Origin: Janibacter sp. DB-40 | Lineage (GTDB): Bacteria > Actinomycetota > Actinomycetes > Actinomycetales > Dermatophilaceae | NCBI RefSeq assembly: GCF_029510815.1 | Contig: NZ_CP120360.1 | Location: 2,356,001-2,420,000, forward strand | Direction of reading: 5' to 3' | Length of the DNA: 64,000 nt | Shown: piece after piece, positions 48,214 to 57,134 of the stretch | Layout of the letters: each line of letters starts with the position of its first letter | How positions within the stretch are numbered: the first letter of the stretch is position 1 | Program-made: the position numbers and the translations under genes | The notes under the pieces: generated by a model | Database searches by the model: none | What the model was told of the DNA's origin: nothing | Seen by the model: only the letters and a program-made list of their open reading frames with translations

Positions 48214-49346
48214 GCGGGAGGTCCGGGCCACGGCGCATCTGGCTCGCTCCGAGCGCATTCCACCCCTCGCGCGGCGGGGTGGAGGAGCTCACCCTGCAGC
48301 TCGCTCACGAGTACCGGCGAAGGGGCCACGACGTCACCGTGATCGTGCACCGGCATCCACGTCACCTCCCCACTGAGGACACCGTCGAGGGCGTGCCGGT
48401 CCGACGCATCGACCTCGACCTTCCCGGGGGTGACCCGAGGCGGCTGCTCCGGTACCCGCTCGCGTTGCGACGACAGGTCGGCGCACTCGACGACGTCGGT
48501 CCCCGACCCGACATCGTCCACGTCCAGTGCGCCGCCAACCAGGTCCTGCCCCTGACGCTCTGGGCGGCGCGCCGACGGGTTCCCATGGTCCTGACCACCC
48601 AGGGCGAAGTGACGATGGACGCGGGACGGATCTACCAGAAGAGCGCGCAGATGCGAGCAGTGCTGCGTCTGGGGAGCCGCCGCGCTGCTGCCCTCACGGC
48701 GTGCTCGCGACGTGCCGGTGACGACGCCGCCACCGTCGCGTCGCGTTTCGAGCACGCTGAGGTGGTGCCCAACGGCGTTGATCCGACGCAGTGGCAGGTC
48801 ACTCCCCTGCCGAGCGCACCGGTCTTCGCTGCGTGGGGGCGGCATGTCCCGCAGAAGGGTTTCGACCTGCTCATCCGGGCCTTTGCCACGGTCAGGGAGC
48901 AGGAACCGGACGCGGTGCTGCGCATCGGTGGCGACGGACCTGAGCGCGAGCACCTGCGCGCGCTCGCTGGAGACGGTGTGGAGTTCCTCGGCCCGCTGGA
49001 CCGCTCGGGGGTACGGTCCCTGCTGGAGGGCTGCCGCGTCGCCGTCGTCCCCAGTCGTCTGGAGCCGTTCGGGATCGTCGCGGTCGAGGCGATGGCTGCC
49101 GGTCGCGGAGTCGTGTGGAGCACGAACGGTGGGCTGGCCGATGCGACCGGGGACGCGGGGTGGGGTGTGGACCCCACCGACACCGCGGCCCTGTCCGAGG
49201 CCATGGTCCGCGCCCACCGCGATCCGCTCGCCCCCTCCGACGCCCGGGCGCACGCCGAGTCGCTCGGGTGGGACCGGATCGGCGGCCGGTACCTCGACCT
49301 CTACGAGACGGCACTGGGGTCGCGGTCGGCGGGCGCGTCCTCATGA
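48210..49346 (+). CDS. GT4 glycosyltransferase
   Basis: 378 residues from GTG 48210, overlapping the previous stop (GTGA). RIWLAPSAFHPSRGGVEELT is the Gly-rich acceptor loop of GT4 enzymes, with VPNGVDPTQW, AAWGRHVPQKGFDLLIRAFA and SRLEPFGIVAVEAMAAGRGV (E-x7-E) further on. It probably acts in the cytoplasm on a lipid-linked sugar. Sugar specificity cannot be read. Confidence 0.9.
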   Translation: MSGRSGPRRIWLAPSAFHPSRGGVEELTLQLAHEYRRRGHDVTVIVHRHPRHLPTEDTVEGVPVRRIDLDLPGGDPRRLLRYPLALRRQVGALDDVGPRPDIVHVQCAANQVLPLTLWAARRRVPMVLTTQGEVTMDAGRIYQKSAQMRAVLRLGSRRAAALTACSRRAGDDAATVASRFEHAEVVPNGVDPTQWQVTPLPSAPVFAAWGRHVPQKGFDLLIRAFATVREQEPDAVLRIGGDGPEREHLRALAGDGVEFLGPLDRSGVRSLLEGCRVAVVPSRLEPFGIVAVEAMAAGRGVVWSTNGGLADATGDAGWGVDPTDTAALSEAMVRAHRDPLAPSDARAHAESLGWDRIGGRYLDLYETALGSRSAGASS

Positions 49347-50416
49347 GGGTGTTGATGTGGCTCAGTCGCGGCGCGGAGATCCCCGGAGGTCACCGTGTGC
49401 AGATGGAGCACACCGCGCGGGCGCTACGCGGGCTCGGGGTGGAGGTCGAGGAGCACCTCGGGCCCCGGCTTCCCGAGGGGTCCTGGGACGTGGTGCACGG
49501 CTTCCAGCTCGGCGCGCAGGAGGTGGCCGGGGCCCGACGACGGGGCGTGCCCGTGGTGATGTCGACCATCTACTGGGGACTGGCGTACACCACCTCCGGC
49601 GGCGCGGGACGAGGTTCCACCGCTCGGGACGCGTTGGGGCGTGGCCGTCGCGGGATCCGGTACCTCACCGCAAGCCTGAAGGGCCGGGAGCACCTCAGCC
49701 GTTTGGCGTTGCGGGAGATGGCCGCCGAGCTGGACCAGGTCAGGGCCTGGTCCACGGCAGACCTCCTGCTGCCCAATGCCGACGGGGAGGCGCAGCACAT
49801 CCGGGAGGACCTGGGCGTGCTGACCGAGACCGTCGTGGTGCCCAACGCCATCGACGCCGACCTCTTCACCCCGGGCTTCGACCGACCGCGCGACGCCGGA
49901 ACCGTCCTGTGCGTCGGGAGGATCGAGCCGCACAAGAACCAGCTGGGCACGATCACGGCCCTGCGCGGTCTGCCGGGCACGTCCCTGATCGTCGTGGGTC
50001 CACCACACCCGCACCACGCGGCCTACTACGAGCAGTGCCGACGGGCTGCCACTGGCAATGTGACCCTGCTGCCAGGCGTGGACCACGCGGACCTGCCCGC
50101 CCTGTACGCGCGGCATCGCACGCACGTGCTCGCCAGCTGGTACGAGACGACCGGACTGGTCTCCCTCGAGGCGGCAGCGTCCGGGTGCACCGTCGTCACC
50201 ACCGACCGCGGTCACGCCCGTGAGTACTTCGGTGACGACGCCCACTACTGCGACCCGGCTGCACCCGCCTCCATCCGTGCCGCCGTCACGTCCGCCCTCG
50301 CTGACGAGCCGTCCCGGCGACTGCTGGACAGGATCACGACGCGGTACACGTGGGCCGATACCGCGCGGAGGACCCTCGACGCCTACGTGAGTGCGTTGGA
50401 CCGCCGACATGCGTGA
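49343..50416 (+). CDS. GT4 glycosyltransferase
   Basis: 357 residues from ATG 49343 (ATGA overlap). RVLMWLSRGAEIPGGHRVQM is the N-terminal loop; VPNAIDADLFTPGFDRP, VLCVGRIEPHKNQLGTITAL and WYETTGLVSLEAAASGCTVV form the donor-binding half. It overlaps the flippase-like gene by eight bases, so export and assembly are coupled in translation. Confidence 0.88.
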   Translation: MRVLMWLSRGAEIPGGHRVQMEHTARALRGLGVEVEEHLGPRLPEGSWDVVHGFQLGAQEVAGARRRGVPVVMSTIYWGLAYTTSGGAGRGSTARDALGRGRRGIRYLTASLKGREHLSRLALREMAAELDQVRAWSTADLLLPNADGEAQHIREDLGVLTETVVVPNAIDADLFTPGFDRPRDAGTVLCVGRIEPHKNQLGTITALRGLPGTSLIVVGPPHPHHAAYYEQCRRAATGNVTLLPGVDHADLPALYARHRTHVLASWYETTGLVSLEAAASGCTVVTTDRGHAREYFGDDAHYCDPAAPASIRAAVTSALADEPSRRLLDRITTRYTWADTARRTLDAYVSALDRRHA

Positions 50417-52193
50417 ATTCATTGGTCATGTCCGGCGCGTCTTGGACCGGAGGACGAAGACCAAGCTGATGCTGGGCTCCTTGGGCCTGATCACCCTCGC
50501 GCTCCTCGATATGGTGGCTGTCGCGCTGGTCTACCCCATGGTGTCCCTCGCCTCAGGAGTCACCCCTGATTCCCGCATCCTGGACCCCATCCGCCAGTTG
50601 TCTACGGGCAACGACACGCACAGCCTGCTCGTCACGACGGCGGTCATGGTCGTAGCGCTGTTCATCGCGAAGTCCGCAGCCTCCATCGCCTTCAATTGGT
50701 GGCTAGCTGGTCTGACGAACCGAAGTCGCGCCGCGGTCTCGACCCACCTCCTCCGGGTCTACCTCACGACTCCGTATGGTCAGATTTCCCAACGGACAAC
50801 GGCGGATCTGCTCAAGGTGCAGCAGGACGCTGTGAATCAGTTCATGCTCGCCGGGGTCTACGCATTGGTGAACGGAGTGGCCAACATGGCGACCATCGTC
50901 GGCCTCGGTGCCGTGCTCTTCTACACAGCACCCCTTCAGACGACGGTGTTGGTCGGGTACTTCCTGCTCACCGCAGTTCTATACCTGCGCGTCGTCAGGC
51001 CAGCCACCGAGCGCGCCGGTCGCGAAACGATTTCGTCAGCCGGGCTCACTTGGCGTTCTGCGATGACAGCCCTCGGCGCGGTGAAGGAGATCCAACTGCG
51101 CTCTGCGGAACTGCCTTTCGTCCATCAGTACGACAACGCCGTGCAACGCGCAGCCCAAGCTCACCGTGTTTCCGGCTTCATCGCAGGTCTCCCCAGATAC
51201 ATCCTCGAAGTGCTCTTTATCCTGGCCGTCGGACTTGCCATTGTCCTCAGCTCAGACACTGAGGGCGGCGCAACTCTTGGGTTGCTGGGCGTCTTCGTGG
51301 CTGCGGGATTCCGGCTACTGCCAGCCGTGACTGGGCTGCTCGGCAACATCTCGACATTGACAGTGTCCGAGGAGTCGGCTCGGTACGTTGCCCGTGACTG
51401 GAAGACTTTCGACGACGCGACCCGCGAGGCGTCGGCCATGCCGCTACCCATGGAGCGCGAACTTGTCCTGAGCGAGGTCTGCTTCCAGTACCAGGACGCA
51501 GCCGACCCCGTACTCGACCACGTGAGCCTGCGCGTCCCGAAGGGGTCATCCGTGGCGCTCGTTGGTCCCAGCGGCTCGGGCAAGACGACCCTCGTCGACC
51601 TCGTTCTCGGCTTTTACGAACCGACATCCGGGTTGATCACGGCCGACGGAATCGATGTCTTCTCCGACATCAGCGCGTGGCGGGCGAACATCGCATATGT
51701 CCCACAGGACGTCTTCCTCATCGAGGGGACGATCGAGGACAACATCGCTTTCGAGGCTGACCGCGCTGACGAGTCTGCACACGCCGCTTTACTATCGCAG
51801 GCAATCATGCAGGCCGATCTGGAGGGTCTCATCGCGGGCTTGCCGGACGGCGTCCGAACGCAAGTTGGAGAACGCGGGTCCCGGCTCTCGGGTGGGCAGA
51901 AGCAGCGGATCGGCATGGCGCGTGCTCTGTACAGGAGACCACGTCTCCTCATCCTCGACGAGGCCACCTCCGCGCTCGACAACGCGACGGAGCAGCGGGT
52001 CTCAGGGGTGATCCACGGTCTCGGAGAGGACGTCACGACGATCGTCGTCGCACACCGTCTCTCGACGGTCAGGGAGGCCGATGCCATCGTGCTTCTCGAG
52101 GAGGGGCACGTCAGTGCCATCGGCACCTTCGAAGAATTGCGGGCCTCCAGCTCCTCGTTCGCCGACCTGGTTCGATTGGGAGACCTCACATGA
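50409..52193 (+). CDS. ABC exporter, probable lipid-linked oligosaccharide flippase (PglK-like)
   Basis: 594 residues. An N-terminal six-helix exporter domain (about 20-310) is fused to an ATPase domain with Walker A GPSGSGKTTLVDLVLG, signature SRLSGGQKQRIG and Walker B LLILDEATSALDNAT, then the switch His in VAHRLS. All catalytic residues are present. Its place among glycosyltransferases suggests it flips a lipid-linked glycan, as PglK does. G+C is visibly lower than in surrounding genes, as for the next gene, hinting at separate acquisition. Confidence 0.88.
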   Translation: MREFIGHVRRVLDRRTKTKLMLGSLGLITLALLDMVAVALVYPMVSLASGVTPDSRILDPIRQLSTGNDTHSLLVTTAVMVVALFIAKSAASIAFNWWLAGLTNRSRAAVSTHLLRVYLTTPYGQISQRTTADLLKVQQDAVNQFMLAGVYALVNGVANMATIVGLGAVLFYTAPLQTTVLVGYFLLTAVLYLRVVRPATERAGRETISSAGLTWRSAMTALGAVKEIQLRSAELPFVHQYDNAVQRAAQAHRVSGFIAGLPRYILEVLFILAVGLAIVLSSDTEGGATLGLLGVFVAAGFRLLPAVTGLLGNISTLTVSEESARYVARDWKTFDDATREASAMPLPMERELVLSEVCFQYQDAADPVLDHVSLRVPKGSSVALVGPSGSGKTTLVDLVLGFYEPTSGLITADGIDVFSDISAWRANIAYVPQDVFLIEGTIEDNIAFEADRADESAHAALLSQAIMQADLEGLIAGLPDGVRTQVGERGSRLSGGQKQRIGMARALYRRPRLLILDEATSALDNATEQRVSGVIHGLGEDVTTIVVAHRLSTVREADAIVLLEEGHVSAIGTFEELRASSSSFADLVRLGDLT

Positions 52194-53236
52194 CCGAGCC
52201 GCGCGAGGCGACCTCCATCTGGGTCGTTCTGCCCACGTACAACGGCGGGGTCCACCTCCGCGAGCAGCTGCAGTCAATCGCTCGACAGGAACGCCCACCT
52301 GACGGTCTCGTCGCCAGCGACGACGGATCGAGTGACGATTCAGTCAGCATCCTCGAGGCCTTCGCGAGGTCCGCCCCCTTCCCGGTGACCGTGCTTCGTC
52401 AGCCCCACAATGTGGGCCTGCTCAGCAACTTGGAGACGGCGTTGGCGACGGCGCTGACCACAGCCGACGTGATCGCCTTCGCGGATCAGGACGATCTGTG
52501 GCACCCAGCGAAGCTCGCGAGAATCGAGCAGGCGTTCGCCGATCCTTGTGTCCTCATGTGGTTCAGTGATGCCGAGTTCATCGACGCCGGCGGCCGCCCG
52601 TACGGCGTGAGCCTCTGGCAGGCCCTCAGCCTCAGTGCCGGGATGGACCTGAATGCGCCGCAACATCTTCTACGGTTCATCACTGGACAGACCATCATTG
52701 GTACGGCGATGGCGGCGCGAAGCTCCTTGGTGCGTGCGGGTGTCCCGTTCCCACGAACGGCTGAGCTGGACAGCACACACCACTTCCTCCACGACGGATG
52801 GCTCGGCCTTCTCGCGCACCTGCGCGGCGGCGTACTCCTAGAACCTCAGGCCATGACCCAGTACCGACAGCACGACCAGCAGTTCACGGGAATGTCCCTG
52901 TTGCGTTCCGCCGTCGAAGTCGCGGAACGCCACCGATCCCTGAACGCCACCGTTGTGCTCGAGGAAGAGCTGCGGCTGAGCGCCATCGAGCAGCACCTCC
53001 GGCGGCCCCACTCCATGTCCTTCCTCGGAGGCGCTGTGCCAGCGGTGCTGCTGGACCGGATCGAGTACACGTCAACCAGAGCCTCCGTGGTCACCGGGCA
53101 CCAGAACCCACTGCGACTGTTGACGTTGCGACATCACTACGACGCCTACGCCGACGGGTGGAAGACCCTGCTGGTTGATATTTTCCGATACATGAGAGGA
53201 AGAGTCCGGCGCGGACTGAACAAGCCGACCCGATAG
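52190..53236 (+). CDS. GT2 glycosyltransferase
   Basis: 348 residues with a GT-A fold: WVVLPTYNGGVHLREQLQSI, ASDDGSSDDSVSIL and DVIAFADQDDLWHPAKL (the DxD-type metal site), resembling rhamnosyltransferases of the RfbN/WsaF-like group. The C-terminal 120 residues are less conserved. ATG 52190 overlaps the ABC gene (ATGA). The 3' end faces the UXS gene across seven bases. Composition is lower in G+C than the cluster average. Confidence 0.88.
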   Translation: MTEPREATSIWVVLPTYNGGVHLREQLQSIARQERPPDGLVASDDGSSDDSVSILEAFARSAPFPVTVLRQPHNVGLLSNLETALATALTTADVIAFADQDDLWHPAKLARIEQAFADPCVLMWFSDAEFIDAGGRPYGVSLWQALSLSAGMDLNAPQHLLRFITGQTIIGTAMAARSSLVRAGVPFPRTAELDSTHHFLHDGWLGLLAHLRGGVLLEPQAMTQYRQHDQQFTGMSLLRSAVEVAERHRSLNATVVLEEELRLSAIEQHLRRPHSMSFLGGAVPAVLLDRIEYTSTRASVVTGHQNPLRLLTLRHHYDAYADGWKTLLVDIFRYMRGRVRRGLNKPTR

Positions 53237-53243
53237 GCGCTAC

Positions 53244-54188
53244 TCACGACGTAGGCAGCGCGGCGAAGTACTCGATCGTGCGCTGCAACCCGTCGCGCAG
53301 TTGGGCCTGCGGCCCCCACCCGAGCACGTTGACAGCCCGGGTGATGTCGGGCCGGCGGCGGGTCGGATCGTCCTGGGGCAGCGAGCGGTGCTCGATCCGC
53401 GACGTGCTGCCGGTCAGCTCCCGCACGAGCTCGGCCAGCTCGAGCATCGTGAACTCGACCGGGTTCCCGATGTTGATCGGGCCGGTCACCTCGTGCGGCG
53501 TGGCCATGAGCGCCATCAGGCCCTCGACCATGTCGTCGACGAAGCAGAACGAGCGGGTCTGGCTCCCGTCGCCGTAGATCGTCAACGGCTCACCCGCCAG
53601 TGCCTGCACGATGAAGTTGGACACGACCCGCCCGTCGTCGGGCTGCATCCGCGGACCGTAGGTGTTGAAGATCCGAGCGACCTTGATGTCGAGGTCGTGC
53701 TGCCGGCGGTAGTCGAAGAAGAGGGTCTCCGCACACCGCTTGCCCTCGTCGTAGCACGAGCGGATACCGATCGGGTTGACGTTGCCCCAGTAGTCCTCCG
53801 TCTGTGGGTGCACCTGGGGGTCGCCGTACACCTCCGACGTCGAGGAGAGCAGGATCTTCGCCTTCGTCCGCTTCGCCAGCCCCAGCATGTTGATCGACCC
53901 GTGCACGCTGGTCTTGGTCGTCTGCACCGGATCCCGCTGGTAGAAGATCGGGCTCGCCGGGCACGCGAGGTGGTAGATCTCGTCGACCTCGACATAGAGC
54001 GGGAAGGTCACGTCGTGCCGCATGAGCTCGAAGTTGGGATGGTCCAGCAGGTGGGTGAGGTTGCGGCGGGTGCTCGAGTAGAAGTTGTCGACCACCAGCA
54101 CCTCGTGGCCCTGCTCCAGCAGCCGCTCCGTGATGTGCGACCCGATGAAGCCGGCCCCGCCGGTCACCATGACCCGGCGCGGCGTCAC
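53244..54188 (-). CDS. UDP-glucuronate decarboxylase (UDP-xylose synthase)
   Basis: 314 residues. The Rossmann motif [11 protein letters not shown] is at the N-terminus, [15 protein letters not shown] holds the catalytic Ser/Thr and [14 protein letters not shown] the YxxxK pair; [19 protein letters not shown] is typical of UXS. It turns UDP-glucuronate into UDP-xylose, so xylose or a derivative is probably in the polymer. GTG 54188 gives [11 protein letters not shown] with a nearby GGGCGAGG; longer starts add uncharacteristic residues. Confidence 0.92.
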   Translation of the reverse strand: MTPRRVMVTGGAGFIGSHITERLLEQGHEVLVVDNFYSSTRRNLTHLLDHPNFELMRHDVTFPLYVEVDEIYHLACPASPIFYQRDPVQTTKTSVHGSINMLGLAKRTKAKILLSSTSEVYGDPQVHPQTEDYWGNVNPIGIRSCYDEGKRCAETLFFDYRRQHDLDIKVARIFNTYGPRMQPDDGRVVSNFIVQALAGEPLTIYGDGSQTRSFCFVDDMVEGLMALMATPHEVTGPINIGNPVEFTMLELAELVRELTGSTSRIEHRSLPQDDPTRRRPDITRAVNVLGWGPQAQLRDGLQRTIEYFAALPTS

Positions 54189-54281
54189 GGCCTCGCCCGG
54201 TCCCTGCCCTGTGCCCACGATGCAACCACCTTCCCCCACGACTGTCGGACCACCTGCAGCACACCACTGCACGTGGAGACG

Positions 54282-54905
54282 TCAGGGTAGCGGGTCACGC
54301 CCGCCGCGGACCCGGACTCGCGCACAGGCCGCCGTCGCCGCCGCGGCCACCATGGCGACCAGCAGCACCGAGGCGACGACGTCACTGGGCCGGTGGGCGT
54401 ATCCGACGACATTCCCTGCGCACGCCAGTCCGACGACCGCCCACAGGAGCGGCGCCAACCACCCCGGTCGACGGGTCGGCCACACCACCACGATGGCCAC
54501 CGCCGCAGCGACGACAAGTGTCACGTGCGTGGACGGCAGGGTGTTCTCGACGTAGGAGTAACCGTGCTCGGGCCGGGGCAGCCACTCCCTCAGCAGCCGG
54601 GACACGGGTACCGACACCAGGACAAGGGCTGCTGCTGCTCCCACGGCGGCCCACTGCCGTCGGAGCACGGCCAGCCCTGCGACCACGAGCAGTGCGACCA
54701 CGAGGACCCCGGGCAGCACTGTGCGCGCCAGAAAGGGCAGCCACTCCCCCACCGGTCCGACCCCGACCTTCTGCACGAGCCCGAAGACCTCGTCGTCCAG
54801 CCACTGCCCGGGGGCTGTGAGCACGGCGATCGTGTACACCAGGGCCAGCGCCACGGCCGCACGGACCGCGTCCGCCGCACCCCGCGATGACGAGGAGAGG
54901 GTCAT
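54282..54905 (-). CDS. PAP2-family membrane phosphatase
   Basis: 207 residues with about six helices. The three PAP2 motifs are present in part: RLLREWLPRP (K/R-x6-RP), LPSTHV (PSGH with Thr for Gly) and VVGYAHRPSDVVAS (His and Asp of the third motif). The Arg normally six residues before that His is Asn (N-V-V-G-Y-A-H). Family members hydrolyse undecaprenyl-pyrophosphate or phosphatidate at the outer membrane face; here a carrier-recycling role fits, though the missing Arg leaves activity uncertain. Confidence 0.82.
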   Translation of the reverse strand: MTLSSSSRGAADAVRAAVALALVYTIAVLTAPGQWLDDEVFGLVQKVGVGPVGEWLPFLARTVLPGVLVVALLVVAGLAVLRRQWAAVGAAAALVLVSVPVSRLLREWLPRPEHGYSYVENTLPSTHVTLVVAAAVAIVVVWPTRRPGWLAPLLWAVVGLACAGNVVGYAHRPSDVVASVLLVAMVAAAATAACARVRVRGGRDPLP

Positions 54906-54976
54906 CCGGGCAGCCCCCTGCCGTGGTTGTCCGCTGTGGCCGATCGCCGTGCCGCATTCAGCAGAAGGTCAAGATA

Positions 54977-55006
54977 TTGCCATGGAGGGTCCGGTGTCAG
55001 TAAGGT
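54977..55006 (+). promoter_or_regulatory. Promoter of the Tat-exported protein gene
   Basis: TTGCCA (54977-54982) and TAAGGT (55001-55006) are 18 bp apart. The transcript would have a leader of about 48 bases with AGGGGAAG before ATG 55061, unlike the leaderless genes around it. Confidence 0.5.
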
Positions 55007-55060
55007 CTGGGTAATCGTGCGGGGGGAAATGGGGCCTGCACCGCACATCGAGGGGAAGTC

Positions 55061-55555
55061 ATGAGCGAAGGAACCACCACACCAGTCTCCCGCCGGACGG
55101 TGGCCAAGGGTGCTGCCTGGGCGGCACCGGTCATCCTCGGCAGCGCCGCGGCACCCGCGTACGCCTCCAGTCCGCCGCCTGTGGCGCCTGAACTCGATCC
55201 TCAGGCGTTCTGCAAGCACCCCGGTGAGCCCAAGCGCTATCACGTGGGCGTGATCTGGCAGAACACCCTGCCGTGCGAAACCACGGTCACGATCACAGCC
55301 ATCCAGCTCACACCCAATGCTTCGGGGGAACCCCCCGTCACCTTTCCCGGCTCCACCACCTTTTCGGTCAGCGCCAACTCCACGACGACCCAGGTGTACG
55401 ACTCGAACCTGACGGAGGCCAGCTCCAACGGAACGGTGACGGTGCAGTACACGTACACCGACTGCAGCGGCACCGTGGTTACCGAGACCGCGAGCCTCTC
55501 GGCTGCATCTCTGCCCCCGTGCCAGCAACTACGCATTAGCGACTACCCCCACTGA
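55061..55555 (+). CDS. Small Tat-exported protein of unknown function
   Basis: 164 residues, not recognised. The N-terminus (SRRTVAKGAAWAAPVILGSA, cut likely after AYA) is a twin-arginine signal peptide, so a folded protein would be exported. The mature part of about 125 residues is rich in Thr/Ser/Val with repeated beta-strand patterns and four cysteines (FCK, PCE, DCS, PCQ), suggesting a small disulphide-bonded beta-sandwich. It has its own promoter and a strong terminator, and lies inside the polysaccharide locus between a phosphatase and the Wzc-like gene. Confidence 0.8.
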   Translation: MSEGTTTPVSRRTVAKGAAWAAPVILGSAAAPAYASSPPPVAPELDPQAFCKHPGEPKRYHVGVIWQNTLPCETTVTITAIQLTPNASGEPPVTFPGSTTFSVSANSTTTQVYDSNLTEASSNGTVTVQYTYTDCSGTVVTETASLSAASLPPCQQLRISDYPH

Positions 55556-55566
55556 CCGTCGCCAGT

Positions 55567-55610
55567 GACGAAGGGCGCCACACGAGACCTCTCGTGCGGC
55601 GCCCTTCGTC
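55567..55610. terminator. Strong bidirectional terminator
   Basis: Two 20-base arms (55567-55586 and 55591-55610) with one mismatch enclose the loop ACCT. It lies between the convergent stops of the Tat-exported protein and the Wzc-like kinase. The arms begin and end with GACGAAGGG/CCCTTCGTC, most of the recurrent 11-mer of this window. Confidence 0.9.
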
Positions 55611-55633
55611 TTGCTCGACTCAGTGGCGTGGCA

Positions 55634-57040
55634 TCACTGCCCGCGGCCGCCGCTCGTGGCTTCGGCACGCCTGCGGCCCCTCCGGGTCTCGCTGGCCGCC
55701 TCCTGCTCGTAGGTGTGGTAGCCGTACCGGTACTCACCGCTGCTCTTGCCGGAGACGAAGTTGCGGGCGAAGCCCGAGACGCGGGCACCGACCGTGTCGA
55801 GCTGCTTCAGGGCCGCGACCAGATCCTTCTTCCGCGTCCGGTCCACGCCGACGACCATGACCAAACCGCCCGTCAGCCGCTCGATGACGACTGCGTCGAT
55901 GACCGGGACCACCGGCGGCGAGTCGATGAGCACGAAGTCGTACTCCTGCACCAAGGTCGTCAGCAGTGCCTCCATCGGTGCCGATCCGAGCAGCTCACTC
56001 GGGTTCGGCGGGATCTGGCCGGCGGGCAGCACGTCCATCCCGACGCTCCCCCACGGCTGGATGACGTCGTGCACCTCGGCGTCGCCGAGCAGCACCGTGG
56101 TCAGGCCGACGCTGCCCTCCATCCCGAGCGTGCGGGCCACGGACGGCTTGCGCAGGTCCGCGTCCACCAGGAGCGTGCGGCGACCGGAGTCGGCCATCGC
56201 GAGCGCGAGGTTGACCGCAGTGGTCGTCTTGCCCTCCCCGGGCATGGCCGAGGTCACGACGAAGGAGTGTCGCCCGGTGGTCACGTCGACGAACATCAGG
56301 TTGGTGCGCAGCCGTCGGATGGCTTCGGCATGTCGACCGTGGGGCTGCTCCTCGACACTCACCAACCCCTTGGACGAGGTGGACTCCAGCGGGAGACCCG
56401 CGAGCATGGGTGCATCCGAGTGGGCGCGGATGTCCTCCTCCCCTCGGACCTTGGTGTCCAGCGCGTGCCGGAGGAAGGCGAGACCGATCCCGAGCACGAG
56501 GCCGGCAAGCAGACCGAGCCCGATGTTGCGGACCGGGTCCGGTGACGTGGGGCTCGACGGCGGCGACGCCGGCTCGATGGGCGTGGAGATGACCTTCTGC
56601 CCGGAGGAGGCCAGCAGGGTGGAGAACTCACCGGCAACCGCCCCCAGCTGGGGGCCGACCTCGTTGGCCACCCGGGCCGCCTCTTGCGGGTCGGCCGCCG
56701 TGGCGGTGATGTTGAGGATCGACGTGGACCCGGTGACGTCGGCGGAGACGTGGACCGGGTGCCCCGGCTCCATCCCCAGCTCCTCGCGCAGCGGCTCGAG
56801 CACCGCCGGCGTGTTGAGGATCGACACGTAGGTCTCCAGGTCGTCGCTGGTCAGCGCAAAAACACCGCCCTGCGGGGTGTCCTGGACGCGCTCGGTGCTG
56901 AGATAGATCCGAGCACGCGCTTCGTAGACCGGAGTCGTCAGCAGCGTCACTGCCAGGGCCGCCAGCACGGCCAGCACGACGCACGTCGCGACCAACGTCC
57001 ATCGCGCCCGCAGGACACCAAAGAACTCGCTCAGCTGCAC
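55634..57040 (-). CDS. Polysaccharide co-polymerase / tyrosine autokinase (Wzc-like)
   Basis: 468 residues from GTG 57040 (AGGGG eight bases upstream). Two helices (about 16-36 and 170-190) flank an external Wzz domain. The cytoplasmic part is a BY-kinase with Walker A SAMPGEGKTTTAVNLALAM, Walker A' LLVDADLRKPSVART and Walker B FVLIDSPPVVP. The tail has a tyrosine cluster (YRYGYHTYE) followed by basic residues, the usual autophosphorylation site. It should set chain length and export of the polymer with the Wzy-like protein. No cognate phosphatase (Wzb) was found in the window. Confidence 0.93.
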   Translation of the reverse strand: MQLSEFFGVLRARWTLVATCVVLAVLAALAVTLLTTPVYEARARIYLSTERVQDTPQGGVFALTSDDLETYVSILNTPAVLEPLREELGMEPGHPVHVSADVTGSTSILNITATAADPQEAARVANEVGPQLGAVAGEFSTLLASSGQKVISTPIEPASPPSSPTSPDPVRNIGLGLLAGLVLGIGLAFLRHALDTKVRGEEDIRAHSDAPMLAGLPLESTSSKGLVSVEEQPHGRHAEAIRRLRTNLMFVDVTTGRHSFVVTSAMPGEGKTTTAVNLALAMADSGRRTLLVDADLRKPSVARTLGMEGSVGLTTVLLGDAEVHDVIQPWGSVGMDVLPAGQIPPNPSELLGSAPMEALLTTLVQEYDFVLIDSPPVVPVIDAVVIERLTGGLVMVVGVDRTRKKDLVAALKQLDTVGARVSGFARNFVSGKSSGEYRYGYHTYEQEAASETRRGRRRAEATSGGRGQ

Positions 57041-57134
57041 TGTCGACCCCTCCCCCGATCCGGACGACACCGCGCTCGGTGCCCCGACGGTAAGGTCAGT
57101 ATGACGTTTCTCACCGCTACGAGGAGTGTATAAG

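Noticed and set aside
55061..55555. Small Tat-exported protein considered as a RiPP precursor for the PqqD-like protein
   Set aside because: It has a Tat signal and a folded-looking mature domain, its own promoter and terminator, and lies 8 kb away; nothing resembles a leader-core layout.
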